Shown here: piece after piece, positions 15,997 to 23,373 of the stretch
How positions within the stretch are numbered: position 1 is the stretch's first letter
Layout: each line of letters opens with the position of its first letter
From: Alphaproteobacteria bacterium
Lineage (GTDB): Bacteria > Pseudomonadota > Alphaproteobacteria > Rhizobiales > Aestuariivirgaceae
Direction: 5' to 3'
DNA length: 24,874 nt
NCBI GenBank assembly: GCA_024639035.1
Contig: JAHEJE010000005.1
Location: forward strand, 1-24,874
The notes under the pieces: generated by a model
What the model saw: only the letters and a program-made list of their open reading frames with translations
Database searches by the model: none
Told to the model about the DNA's origin: nothing
Made by a program: the position numbers and the translations under genes

Positions 15997-17997
15997 ATGA
16001 GCACAGGACCAGCAAATCCCAAGGGCCGCGACCGGCCGTGGATTTTCCGGACCTATGCCGGCCACTCGACAGCCGCCGACAGCAACGCGCTGTATCGGGC
16101 AAACCTGGAGAAGGGGCAAACCGGCCTTTCGGTCGCCTTCGATCTGCCAACCCAGACCGGCTACGACAGCGACCATCAACTGGCGCGCGGCGAAGTGGGC
16201 AAGGTCGGGGTTCCGGTCTCGCACATCGGCGATATGCGAACCCTGTTTCAGGACATTCCGCTGGCACAGATGAACACCTCGATGACCATCAACGCGACGG
16301 CAGCCTGGCTGCTGGCGCTGTATACCGCGGTGGCCGAGGAACAGGGGGCCGACAGGAAGCAACTGACCGGCACGACGCAGAACGACATCATCAAGGAGTA
16401 TCTTTCACGCGGCACCTACGTGTTCCCGCCACGGCCGTCGATGCGGCTGATCGAGAACACGATCACCTGGTCGTACCGGGAACTGCCGAAATGGAACCCG
16501 ATGAACGTGTGCTCGTACCATTTGCAGGAAGCCGGCGCGACGCAGGTCCAGGAGATGTCCTATGCGCTGGCGACGGCGATTGCGGTTCTCGATGCGGTCA
16601 AGGCTTCGGGCGAGGTCTCCGAGGAAGCGTTTCCCGTTGTCGTCGGTCGGATCAGCTTCTTCGTCAACGCCGGCATCCGGTTCGTCACCGAGATGTGCAA
16701 GATGCGGGCGTTCACCGAGCTATGGGATGGCATCTGCCGGCAGCGATATGGCGTCGAGGACGAAAAACTGCGCCGCTTCCGCTATGGCGTCCAGGTCAAT
16801 TCGCTCGGCCTGACCGAGCAGCAGCCGGAAAACAACGTCTACCGGATATTGCTGGAAATGCTGGCGGTGACCCTGTCGAAGAATGCCCGGGCGCGGGCGG
16901 TGCAGCTGCCGGCCTGGAACGAGGCGCTTGGCCTGCCGCGGCCGTGGGACCAGCAGTGGTCCTTGCGCATGCAGCAAATCCTCGCCTATGAGACCGACCT
17001 GCTCGAATTCGGCGACATCTTCGATGGGTCCAGGGAGATCGAGAGCAAAGTCGAGGCGCTGAAGGCGCAGGTGCGCGAAGAGATGCGCTGCATCGAGGAA
17101 ATGGGCGGAGCGCTGGCGGCGGTCGAAAGCGGCTACATGAAAGAGCAGATGGTGCTGTCGAATGCAGCCAGGCTGCACAGGATTGAAAGTGGCGAGCAGA
17201 TGATCGTCGGTGTCAATTCATACCGCGAGACCGAGGTCTCACCGCTGTCCGGCGGCGATGGCGACAGTGTGCTGACGGTGCCGGAACATGTCGAATACGA
17301 GCAGGTTGAACGGCTCAAGGCCTGGCGGGCATCGCGGGATAACGGCGTGGCCATGAAAGCCCTGGCGGAGCTGAAGTCAGCCGCCGGCGAAGGGCGCAAC
17401 GTGATGGAGCCGTCGATCGCCTGCGCCAAGGCCGGGGTGACGACCGGGGAATGGGGCGCAACGCTGCGCGAAGTGTTCGGCGAGTACCGGGCGCCGACCG
17501 GGGTCGGGGTGGTGGTGCAACTCGAGCATGACGATATCGAAGAGGCGCGGGCGGCGGTGTCGGCATTGTCGGCCAAACTCGGTACGCCGGTAAAATTTCT
17601 GGTCGGAAAGCCGGGCCTCGACGGGCATTCGAACGGGGCGGAACAGATCGCCGTGCGGGCCGGGGAATGCGGCATGGAAGTGCTCTACGAAGGCATTCGC
17701 CTGACCCCGGCGGAGATCGTCGATGCGGCAATCGAGCAGGGCGCCCATGCGGTCGGGCTGTCGATCCTGTCCGGCTCGCATGTGCCGCTGGTGCGCGACG
17801 TGATGAACAGAATGCGCGGTGCCGGCCTGGACAAGGTACCGGTGATCGTCGGCGGCATCATCCCCGAAGACGATCAGCTTGTCCTCAAACAGCTTGGCGT
17901 GGCGGCGGTCTATACGCCGAAGGATTTCAGGGTCAACCGGATGATGGCCGACATTGTGCGGCTGATGGATGCGCGGCTGAACGACGCCGCGGCCTGA
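15997..17997 (+). CDS. ecm: Ethylmalonyl-CoA mutase (coenzyme B12-dependent)
   Basis: The 666-residue mutase converts (2R)-ethylmalonyl-CoA to methylsuccinyl-CoA using adenosylcobalamin. The N-terminal substrate barrel has FRTYAGHSTAADSNALYR, GLSVAFDLPTQTGYDSD, TSMTINATAAWLLALY, LTGTTQNDIIKEYLSRGTYVFPP and NVCSYHLQEAGATQVQEMSYALA. These fit the Ecm (MeaA-like) branch better than methylmalonyl-CoA mutase, whose equivalent block reads about SVSMTMNGAV. The C-terminal B12 domain contains D542-x-H544-x-x-G547 (GLDGHSNGAEQ), with H544 as the lower cobalt ligand, and ends in VYTPKDFRVNRMMADIVRLM. The ATG at 15997 has GAGGG eight bases upstream; the frame extends further 5' but with no homologous sequence. 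A strong terminator follows. Confidence 0.93.
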   Translation: MSTGPANPKGRDRPWIFRTYAGHSTAADSNALYRANLEKGQTGLSVAFDLPTQTGYDSDHQLARGEVGKVGVPVSHIGDMRTLFQDIPLAQMNTSMTINATAAWLLALYTAVAEEQGADRKQLTGTTQNDIIKEYLSRGTYVFPPRPSMRLIENTITWSYRELPKWNPMNVCSYHLQEAGATQVQEMSYALATAIAVLDAVKASGEVSEEAFPVVVGRISFFVNAGIRFVTEMCKMRAFTELWDGICRQRYGVEDEKLRRFRYGVQVNSLGLTEQQPENNVYRILLEMLAVTLSKNARARAVQLPAWNEALGLPRPWDQQWSLRMQQILAYETDLLEFGDIFDGSREIESKVEALKAQVREEMRCIEEMGGALAAVESGYMKEQMVLSNAARLHRIESGEQMIVGVNSYRETEVSPLSGGDGDSVLTVPEHVEYEQVERLKAWRASRDNGVAMKALAELKSAAGEGRNVMEPSIACAKAGVTTGEWGATLREVFGEYRAPTGVGVVVQLEHDDIEEARAAVSALSAKLGTPVKFLVGKPGLDGHSNGAEQIAVRAGECGMEVLYEGIRLTPAEIVDAAIEQGAHAVGLSILSGSHVPLVRDVMNRMRGAGLDKVPVIVGGIIPEDDQLVLKQLGVAAVYTPKDFRVNRMMADIVRLMDARLNDAAA

Positions 17998-18020
17998 GCC
18001 GTTTCAGCGCACACAAATTC

Positions 18021-18052
18021 AAAACCCCCGGAGGCAAGCCTTCGGGGGTTTT
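18021..18052. terminator. Strong bidirectional intrinsic terminator after ecm
   Basis: AAAACCCCCGGAGGC and GCCTTCGGGGGTTTT form a 15-base inverted repeat around AA with one imperfect pair. It gives an A-run on one side and a T-run on the other. It can end ecm from the left and the leftward gene at 18094-18351 from the right. Confidence 0.9.
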
Positions 18053-18093
18053 GTCGCTTGCCGGTGCGGTTTGAGCGTCGGAGGGCCCAGACC

Positions 18094-18351
18094 CTAGTAG
18101 TGACGCAGGCAGCGGCGATATTTGCGCAGGTAGCGGCGCTTGCCGGTCCAGCGGTACTTCTTCAGCCAGCGGCGGCAGGGGTTGTAGTGGCCATGGCCGC
18201 CCCATTGTCCGTGGCCCCAGTGGCCGTGACCGCCCCAGCCGTGGCCGAAGTAGACCTTGACGCCGGCAGAGGCGCTGGATGCGGTTGCACCCATGGCGCC
18301 GGCACTGATGGCGGCGGCGATTGCGGTGGTGATGAGCGTGTTGCGGATCAT
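18094..18351 (-). CDS. Secreted His/Gly-rich small protein
   Basis: I do not recognise a named family for this 85-residue protein. A signal peptide (residues 1-29, ending SSASA) predicts export. The mature part starts with a His/Gly/Trp-rich stretch holding H37, H42, H44, H47, H53 and H55 (GHGWGGHGHWGHG...). A very basic Arg/Lys/Tyr-rich end follows, with two cysteines (C59, C81) that could form a disulphide. Metal binding by the His cluster is inference. AAGGAG lies eight bases before the ATG. The stop TAG is inside a CTAGGGTC sequence, the half-site of the palindrome seen elsewhere in the window. The neighbours upstream on the same strand are the DUF2182 and DUF1326 genes, 133 bases away. 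Confidence 0.75.
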   Translation of the reverse strand: MIRNTLITTAIAAAISAGAMGATASSASAGVKVYFGHGWGGHGHWGHGQWGGHGHYNPCRRWLKKYRWTGKRRYLRKYRRCLRHY

Positions 18352-18484
18352 TGTCTTGTCTCCTTGAAAGTTGTTGTTGCTGATCGTCTGATCAACCTTG
18401 ATGATGCCAACCTACAGGGAGAGAAATCACGGCGATGTGCAATGTGTTACATGACAGTAATGTTTTTCGGATGCCTCTGATTTC

Positions 18485-19294
18485 TCAGGAGAAAATCACC
18501 CAAATGCCAGCAAGAGCCATGGCGCCCCCGCCGCATTTCGCGATCAGATCGCCGCGCGGGGCGATCTTTTCGGCCAGCACGAGTATCGCCAGACCGGCGA
18601 TCCAGACCAGGTTCATCACACCGCCGGCGAACAGCAATGCCATAAGGAACCAGCAGCAACCGACACAGTACAATCCGTGATCAACGCCCATGCGCCAGGT
18701 GCCGGCGGCACCTTTGCGCCAATGGCGCGACAGGAAGTCGGCCGGGGAGCGGCAATGGTTCAGGCAGACGTGCTTGAGGGGTGACAGCTGGTAGACGCCG
18801 GCGGCAATGAGGAAGGTTCCGGTCAGCGCAGCGCTGGTGCTCCACATCATCAAGGCGTTCATCAACCCGGCACGTTCGAGAGCCCATTGCAGAGCGGTGG
18901 TGGCGATGCTGAAGCCGAGCCACGCCAGCAGATAGCCGGATACGAACGGCAGCGTCGGAACCGGTCCGCCGGGGATCTGGCCGCGCTTCTGGCCGTGCCG
19001 GAAAACCCGGGCGTGCAGCAGGATCATCGGTGCAGCACTCGGCACCATCATGGCGATCATCATCACCCACCACATGACGATCATGGTGGTCCAGTAGCCG
19101 GCAGACCAGGCTTCGGCGGTGCCGTGCATCCGGGTCGTGACCGGCGGCGGGAACTGCCAGGTTGTCATGTTCAAGACATTCATGCCGGTGCCGGCGCCGG
19201 ACAGGACGTAGCCCCAGCTTATCGCACAAATTACCGCCAGTCCGGCACCGACGATCCAGCGGTCGCGGCGCAGCAGGGCTTCCAGTGCAGGCAC
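18485..19294 (-). CDS. DUF2182 integral membrane protein (predicted metal-binding)
   Basis: This is a membrane protein of about 269 residues with about six helices. It contains the DUF2182 hallmarks: WTTMIVMWWVMMIAMMVPSAAPMILL, a central YQLSPLKHVCLNHCRSP block with His and Cys residues, and GVDHGLYCVGCCWFLMALLFAGGVMNL. Pfam-type annotations call such proteins predicted metal-binding, but no reaction is known to me. The start is uncertain. GTG at 19294 avoids overlap with the upstream gene, while the frame is open to a TTG at 19381, which would overlap it by 62 bases. Neither has a good ribosome site, so coupling to the DUF1326 gene is likely. DUF2182 and DUF1326 genes are often found side by side. 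Confidence 0.85.
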   Translation of the reverse strand: MPALEALLRRDRWIVGAGLAVICAISWGYVLSGAGTGMNVLNMTTWQFPPPVTTRMHGTAEAWSAGYWTTMIVMWWVMMIAMMVPSAAPMILLHARVFRHGQKRGQIPGGPVPTLPFVSGYLLAWLGFSIATTALQWALERAGLMNALMMWSTSAALTGTFLIAAGVYQLSPLKHVCLNHCRSPADFLSRHWRKGAAGTWRMGVDHGLYCVGCCWFLMALLFAGGVMNLVWIAGLAILVLAEKIAPRGDLIAKCGGGAMALAGIWVIFS

Positions 19295-19319
19295 GCTGGC
19301 GGTGATCGGCGAACCGCGC

Positions 19320-19982
19320 TCAGGCCGCGGCGGTGCCGCCAAGGGTCTTTTCTTCAATGATGCCGTAGGGTCCGTAGGCAACGTCGATAAGGAAGGCGTA
19401 AACGTCCTTGCTGTCGAGTTCGATATCGCCGTCTGCCTTGAACGTTCCGCTGGCCATCTCGGCGGTGCGGAACTCGAACCCCTCCGGCAAAGTGATCTGG
19501 GCCCTGTGCGCCTTGCCGGTCACCGGGTTCCTGATCGGCTCAAGCGACATTTCCATGAAGCCTGGAACCACGCAGCGGCCGGTGCGAGCGGCTATGTCGC
19601 ACTCAAATGAGATATCGGCAAAGATCGGATCAAATTCCGTCTCTATCGTCGCGCCGTAGATGTTGTACGCTGTGGTCGGCTCCTGCTCTTTGCCCTCGAG
19701 GATCTGGAACAGGGCTTCACGCTGTTCCTCGGTGGCCTGTTCGCTGATGAAGCCCTGGACTATGCCCTTGCCTTCGTGCACCGGGCCGGGCCAGTGGTAC
19801 CGCGCACCAATGATCAGGCCATCGAGGCGGACATCGCCGAACCAGCCTTCATCGATGCGGTGCGCTTCCATACCCTCACACACCGGATTGGTCGGACGTG
19901 CGTTAAATTCGCACGGACATCCGTAGTCGCAGTTGCACGAAGCAATCTTCGGACCGGAAATCATCCAGTCAACATAAGCCAT
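19320..19982 (-). CDS. DUF1326 Cys-rich protein
   Basis: This 220-residue soluble protein belongs to the DUF1326 family. The N-terminal part carries C16-N-C18-x3-C22-P-C24 (CNCDYGCPCEF) and a further C35, the family hallmark and a plausible metal site. Later family blocks are GRYHWPGP-like (GARYHWPGPVHEGKG), an EEQREALFQILEGKE helix, and a C-terminal YGPYGIIEEKTLGG. No function is established to my knowledge. The ATG at 19982 is chosen for GGAGG seven bases upstream; the upstream extension of the frame has no such site. It is the first gene of a leftward pair with the DUF2182 gene. Confidence 0.88.
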   Translation of the reverse strand: MAYVDWMISGPKIASCNCDYGCPCEFNARPTNPVCEGMEAHRIDEGWFGDVRLDGLIIGARYHWPGPVHEGKGIVQGFISEQATEEQREALFQILEGKEQEPTTAYNIYGATIETEFDPIFADISFECDIAARTGRCVVPGFMEMSLEPIRNPVTGKAHRAQITLPEGFEFRTAEMASGTFKADGDIELDSKDVYAFLIDVAYGPYGIIEEKTLGGTAAA

Positions 19983-20138
19983 TGAAAGTCCTCCAGAGCC
20001 TGTTGCCCCTGCAATGATCGTCCCGCATATCCGGTGGCTTGTCAACTTTGCGGCGCTGGCCATTTTCCAAATGCCAGGACATTAACCACTCACGAGGATT
20101 TGGCGGCGAAGGCGGGTTTTGGGCATGGGCAAAGGGTT

Positions 20139-20158
20139 AACAAGACGTTACGCTTGTT
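20139..20158. promoter_or_regulatory. Inverted repeat AACAAG...CTTGTT in the divergent gap
   Basis: Perfect 6-base arms (20139-20144 and 20153-20158) with an 8-base centre lie 47 bases before the start of the small secreted protein gene. The 222-base gap to the DUF1326 gene should hold promoters in both directions. This repeat is a possible operator; no regulator is identified. Confidence 0.3.
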
Positions 20159-20204
20159 CCAATGTGATACGGATGCGGCACATCGGTAAGCAGGAGTTGA
20201 GTGA

Positions 20205-20516
20205 ATGATCAAACATCGATTGGGCCGCCTGGGCCTTGTCGCCGCGGCGGCCTTGGTGCTGATGCCTCTTGGCGGGGCAGTCGTGCAGGCGGGTGGGGTA
20301 AACATCATCTATCCGCCCAAGCTGGCCGCCGATTTCGACCGGCCCGCAGACAAGATCAAAGCTGACGATCACATTCACAAGAGCGAAGTGAAGACGACGA
20401 TTCAGATCAGGCTGATCGATCGCTCCGGGCGCCGCCGCGAGGCCATCCGCCGGGCGTTCGGGCACCGGTATCTCGGCTTCGTCAAGGTCTACTCCGGGCC
20501 GCGTTATCCGTTCTAG
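20205..20516 (+). CDS. Small secreted protein of unknown function
   Basis: The 103-residue protein has a clear signal peptide (MIKHRLGRLGLVAAAALVLMPLGG..., cleavage probably after VQA near residue 29). The mature domain has about 74 residues and a mixed charge pattern, ending in FGHRYLGFVKVYSGPRYPF. There are no cysteines or recognisable motifs, and I do not recognise the family. CAGGAG eight bases before the ATG supports the start. A stem-loop follows the stop immediately (20519-20556). It is a monocistronic gene, divergent from DUF1326/DUF2182. Confidence 0.7.
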   Translation: MIKHRLGRLGLVAAAALVLMPLGGAVVQAGGVNIIYPPKLAADFDRPADKIKADDHIHKSEVKTTIQIRLIDRSGRRREAIRRAFGHRYLGFVKVYSGPRYPF

Positions 20517-20518
20517 GC

Positions 20519-20556
20519 CGCTCTTCGGTCAACCGATCTGCCATGACCGAAAAGCG
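20519..20556 (+). terminator. Stem-loop after the small secreted protein gene
   Basis: CGCTCTTCGGTCA and TGACCGAAAAGCG form a 13-base stem with one mismatch and a 12-base loop, starting right after the stop codon. No T-run follows, so it may be a Rho-assisted end or an mRNA-stabilising structure and not a classical intrinsic terminator. Confidence 0.45.
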
Positions 20557-20662
20557 CTCTGGCCCGCCATCGAACAGGCATTGCCATCAAACAGCTAAAG
20601 GCGTATAAGGCGCCGCGCGCGGGATGACGTTCACCCCTGGAGGAAGGCTCGCGCGCCTTGAT

Positions 20663-20684
20663 GGGGCGTTGCGCCCCGTTTTCT
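20663..20684 (+). terminator. Terminator-like hairpin in the rplY leader
   Basis: GGGGCG-TTG-CGCCCC (20663-20677) followed by GTTTTCT has the form of an intrinsic terminator, yet it sits only about 25 bases before the rplY start. It may end upstream transcription or act as an attenuator. A GC-rich inverted stretch just upstream (AAGGCGCCGCGCG near 20608 and CGCGCGCCTT near 20650) could form a competing structure. Confidence 0.5.
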
Positions 20685-20708
20685 ATTGAACATAATGGAG
20701 TTTCTGCC

Positions 20709-21395
20709 ATGGCTAAGCCTGTACTTCTCGAGGCCGAAGCGCGCAAGGGAGGCGGCAAGGGGGCCGCCCGGGCTGTGCGCCGCGAGGGCCGCATTCCCGC
20801 CGTCATCTATGGTGACAAGAAAGACCCGCAGCTGGTCTCGCTGAACTATCGCGACACCTGGAAACACGTCCAGACCGGACGGTTCCTGGCGACCCTGGTC
20901 GACGTCAGCGTTGGCGGCGAGAAGGTGCGGGCGATCCCGCGCGATGTACAATTCGATCCGGTGCGTGACTTTCTCATGCACATCGATTTCCTGCGCCTGG
21001 GCAAGGGTGCGCGGATTGCCGTGTCGGTACAGTGTGACTTCATCAATGAGGAAGAAAGCCCCGGCATCAAGCGCGGCGGCGTTCTGAACGTCGTGCGCTA
21101 CGAGATCGAGGTCTACTGCCCGGCCGACGCGATCCCCGAGGAGTTCACGGTCGATCTGACCGGGCTGGATATCGGCGACGGTGTGCATATTTCGGCCATC
21201 GAGATGCCGGAGGGCATTGAGCCGACAATCACCGACCGCGACTTCACCATCTGTACCATCGCCGCTCCGGCCGACATTACAGCCGAGGAAGAAGAGGACG
21301 AGGAAGGCGAAGAGGTCGAGGCCGGTGAGGTTCCGACGGTCGGCGATGAAGAGGCCGCTGAAGCCGAGGGCGAAGAAGGCGAGGACCGGGGTTAA
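20709..21395 (+). CDS. rplY: 50S ribosomal protein L25/general stress protein Ctc
   Basis: This is the 5S-rRNA-binding ribosomal protein of the long CTC/TL5 type, with 228 residues. The N-terminal L25 domain (1 to about 95) shows ARKGGGKGAARAVRREGRIPAVIYG and DVQFDPVRDFLMHIDFLRL. The C-terminal TL5 beta domain (about 100-185) has GVLNVVRYEIEVYCPADAIPEEFTVDLTGLDIGD. A very acidic tail follows (about 190-228, EEEEDEEGEEVE...). The ATG at 20709 has GGAG eight bases upstream; the frame extends upstream through the leader hairpin and is rejected there. It is first in the order rplY-pth-ychF, which is common in this order of bacteria. Confidence 0.95.
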   Translation: MAKPVLLEAEARKGGGKGAARAVRREGRIPAVIYGDKKDPQLVSLNYRDTWKHVQTGRFLATLVDVSVGGEKVRAIPRDVQFDPVRDFLMHIDFLRLGKGARIAVSVQCDFINEEESPGIKRGGVLNVVRYEIEVYCPADAIPEEFTVDLTGLDIGDGVHISAIEMPEGIEPTITDRDFTICTIAAPADITAEEEEDEEGEEVEAGEVPTVGDEEAAEAEGEEGEDRG

Positions 21396-21437
21396 GGCCC
21401 TGGCCGGCCCGCCGGCTGACCGGATGGGACGACAGTC

Positions 21438-22148
21438 ATGATGTTGCTTGTCGGGCTCGGAAATCCCGGACCCAAATTCGCCCGCAACAGGCACAATGCC
21501 GGGTTCATGGTGGCGGACGAGGTGGTTCGCCATTTCGGCCTGTCGCCGTGGCGGGCGAAGTTTCACGGCGAGATCTCGGAAGGCGTCATCGACGGCGAAA
21601 AGGTACTGGTGTTGAAGCCGGCCACCTATATGAACGAGTCCGGTCGGGCGGTCGGCGAGGCGATGCGGTTCTACAACCTGTCGCCGGACGATGTGATGGT
21701 CGTCCATGACGAACTGGACCTGCCGCCGGGCAAGTTCCGCATGAAGGCCGGCGGCGGCCACGCCGGAAACAACGGCCTGCGTTCGATCATCCAGCATGTC
21801 GGTGCTGATTTCCACCGGATCAGGTTCGGCATCGGCCATCCCGGGCACAAGGACAAGGTGCACGGCTATGTGCTGAAGGATTTTTCCAAGGACGACTTGC
21901 GGGCGGCTGAACCGTTGCGCGATGCATTGGTGCGGCATCTGCCGCTATTGGTGTCGCGGCAGTTCGCGACATACCAGAACAAGGTCCATGTCGATCTTGG
22001 CGCGGCCGGGACTGCGCCGGCCGGCAGCGTAACGGCCAAGCCGGCCGGACGGGCTCAGGCAAAACCCGGCCCGGCACGAGAACAGGCTTCGGGCGCCTTT
22101 GCAGTCTTGAAGGGCCTGATCGGCAGATCGGACAAGGGCGACACATAA
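21438..22148 (+). CDS. pth: Peptidyl-tRNA hydrolase
   Basis: The enzyme cleaves peptidyl-tRNA released from stalled ribosomes. The core (1 to about 190) contains LLVGLGNPGPKFARNRHNAGF with N9 and the catalytic H19, TYMNESGRAVGEA, VVHDELDLPPGKFRMKAGGGHAGNNGLRSI with the conserved Asp, and RIRFGIGHPG. A Pro/Ala-rich tail of roughly 45 residues follows (AAGTAPAGSVTAKPAG...), making the protein 236 residues against about 195 in E. coli. Two ATG codons in tandem (21438, 21441) are both possible starts. The TAA overlaps the ychF ATG (TAATG), so the two are coupled. Confidence 0.95.
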   Translation: MMLLVGLGNPGPKFARNRHNAGFMVADEVVRHFGLSPWRAKFHGEISEGVIDGEKVLVLKPATYMNESGRAVGEAMRFYNLSPDDVMVVHDELDLPPGKFRMKAGGGHAGNNGLRSIIQHVGADFHRIRFGIGHPGHKDKVHGYVLKDFSKDDLRAAEPLRDALVRHLPLLVSRQFATYQNKVHVDLGAAGTAPAGSVTAKPAGRAQAKPGPAREQASGAFAVLKGLIGRSDKGDT

Positions 22149-23245
22149 TGGGTTTCAAGTGCGGTATCGTCGGATTGCCGAATGTCGGCAAGTCTACATT
22201 GTTCAATGCCGTGACGCAGACCGCTGCGGCCCAGGCGGCCAACTATCCGTTCTGCACGATCGAGCCGAACGTGGGCGAGGTCGCAGTGCCGGACCCGCGG
22301 TTGTTCGAACTTGCGCGGATCGGCGGATCGAAGGAGGTGATCCCGACCCGGATCACCTTTGTCGACATTGCCGGGCTGGTGCGCGGGGCCTCGAAGGGCG
22401 AGGGCCTGGGCAACAAGTTCCTGGCCAATATCCGCGAGGTCGATGCCATCGTGCATGTTCTGCGGTGCTTCGAAGATGGCGACGTGACCCATGTCGAGGG
22501 GGCTGTCGATCCCGTCCGCGATGCCGAGATCGTGGAGACCGAGTTGATGCTGGCCGATCTGGAAAGTCTTGAAAAGCGGCTGGTCGGTCTGGAAAAGAAG
22601 GCCAACTCGGGAGAAAAGGACGCCAAGGCGCAGGTCGCCCTGATGGGCAAGGCACTAGTGCTGCTGGAGCAGGGCAAGCCGGCCCGCCTGGCGGACATCG
22701 AAAGGGAAGAACGCAGCGCCTGGCGGGCGCTCAACCTGTTGACCACGAAGCCGGTGCTCTATGTGTGCAATGTCGAGGAGGACGCTGCGGCCGAAGGCAA
22801 TGCGGCCAGTGCCGAGATCGCTGCCAAGGCGGCGGCCGAAGGCGCCGGCGTGGTGGTGATTTCCGCGGCAATAGAGGCGGAACTGGCGCAGCTCGACGGT
22901 GAGGAACGGGCGGAGTTCCTGGAAACTCTGGGACTGGCCGAGGCCGGCCTCGACCGGCTCATCCACGCCGGCTATCTGTTGCTTGATCTGATCACCTATT
23001 TCACCGTCGGGCCCAAGGAGGCACGGGCGTGGACGGTAAAGCGCGATACCGCCGCGCCGAAGGCGGCGGGCGTGATCCATACCGACTTCGAAAAGGGCTT
23101 CATCCGGGCAGAGACCATTGCGTTCGACGACTACGTTTGCCTCGGTGGGGAAAACCCGGCCAAGGATGCCGGCAAGATGCGCCTGGAAGGCAAGGACTAC
23201 ACCGTGCGCGACGGCGATGTCATGCACTTCCGCTTTGCGAACTAG
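22148..23245 (+). CDS. ychF: Redox-regulated P-loop ATPase YchF/OLA1
   Basis: This Obg-related NTPase has 365 residues, the standard length. The P-loop is GLPNVGKST (9-17), followed by VDIAGLVRGASKGEGLGNKFL for the switch region. The G4 motif is NVEE (in LYVCNVEED) and not NKxD, which explains the ATP preference of the family. A coiled-coil helical insert (about 120-190) and a C-terminal TGS domain (YFTVGPKEARAWTV onward) are present. It is translationally coupled to pth by a one-base overlap. The stop codon TAG is part of the 18-base palindrome at 23242-23259. Confidence 0.96.
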   Translation: MGFKCGIVGLPNVGKSTLFNAVTQTAAAQAANYPFCTIEPNVGEVAVPDPRLFELARIGGSKEVIPTRITFVDIAGLVRGASKGEGLGNKFLANIREVDAIVHVLRCFEDGDVTHVEGAVDPVRDAEIVETELMLADLESLEKRLVGLEKKANSGEKDAKAQVALMGKALVLLEQGKPARLADIEREERSAWRALNLLTTKPVLYVCNVEEDAAAEGNAASAEIAAKAAAEGAGVVVISAAIEAELAQLDGEERAEFLETLGLAEAGLDRLIHAGYLLLDLITYFTVGPKEARAWTVKRDTAAPKAAGVIHTDFEKGFIRAETIAFDDYVCLGGENPAKDAGKMRLEGKDYTVRDGDVMHFRFAN

Positions 23246-23259
23246 GGTCATGACCCTAG
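23242..23259. repeat. Perfect palindrome CTAGGGTCATGACCCTAG overlapping the ychF stop
   Basis: All 18 bases are self-complementary. The ychF stop TAG is bases 23243-23245 of the palindrome. The element matches that at 7242-7259 except for the two central bases. It could act as an RNA hairpin for transcript ends or as a protein site; no T-run follows. Confidence 0.65.
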
Positions 23260-23373
23260 GCTCCAGACACGAGCGCTCATTCTGATGCAAATTGATCGTT
23301 TGACGCTGTGGCGCAATCGGCTCGATTGACTATACTCGCGAGTTTGAGAGTGAGTTAACCGAAAGAAGCCGTC

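Noticed and set aside
20631..21938. A 435-codon minus-strand frame across rplY and pth
   Set aside because: It runs opposite two well-identified genes and is low in recognisable motifs, so it is a shadow frame.
23300..23336. TTGACG and TATACT as a promoter pair for the L,D-transpeptidase gene
   Set aside because: The spacer is 25 bases, too long for a sigma70-type promoter; only the TATACT box is kept as a weak hint.
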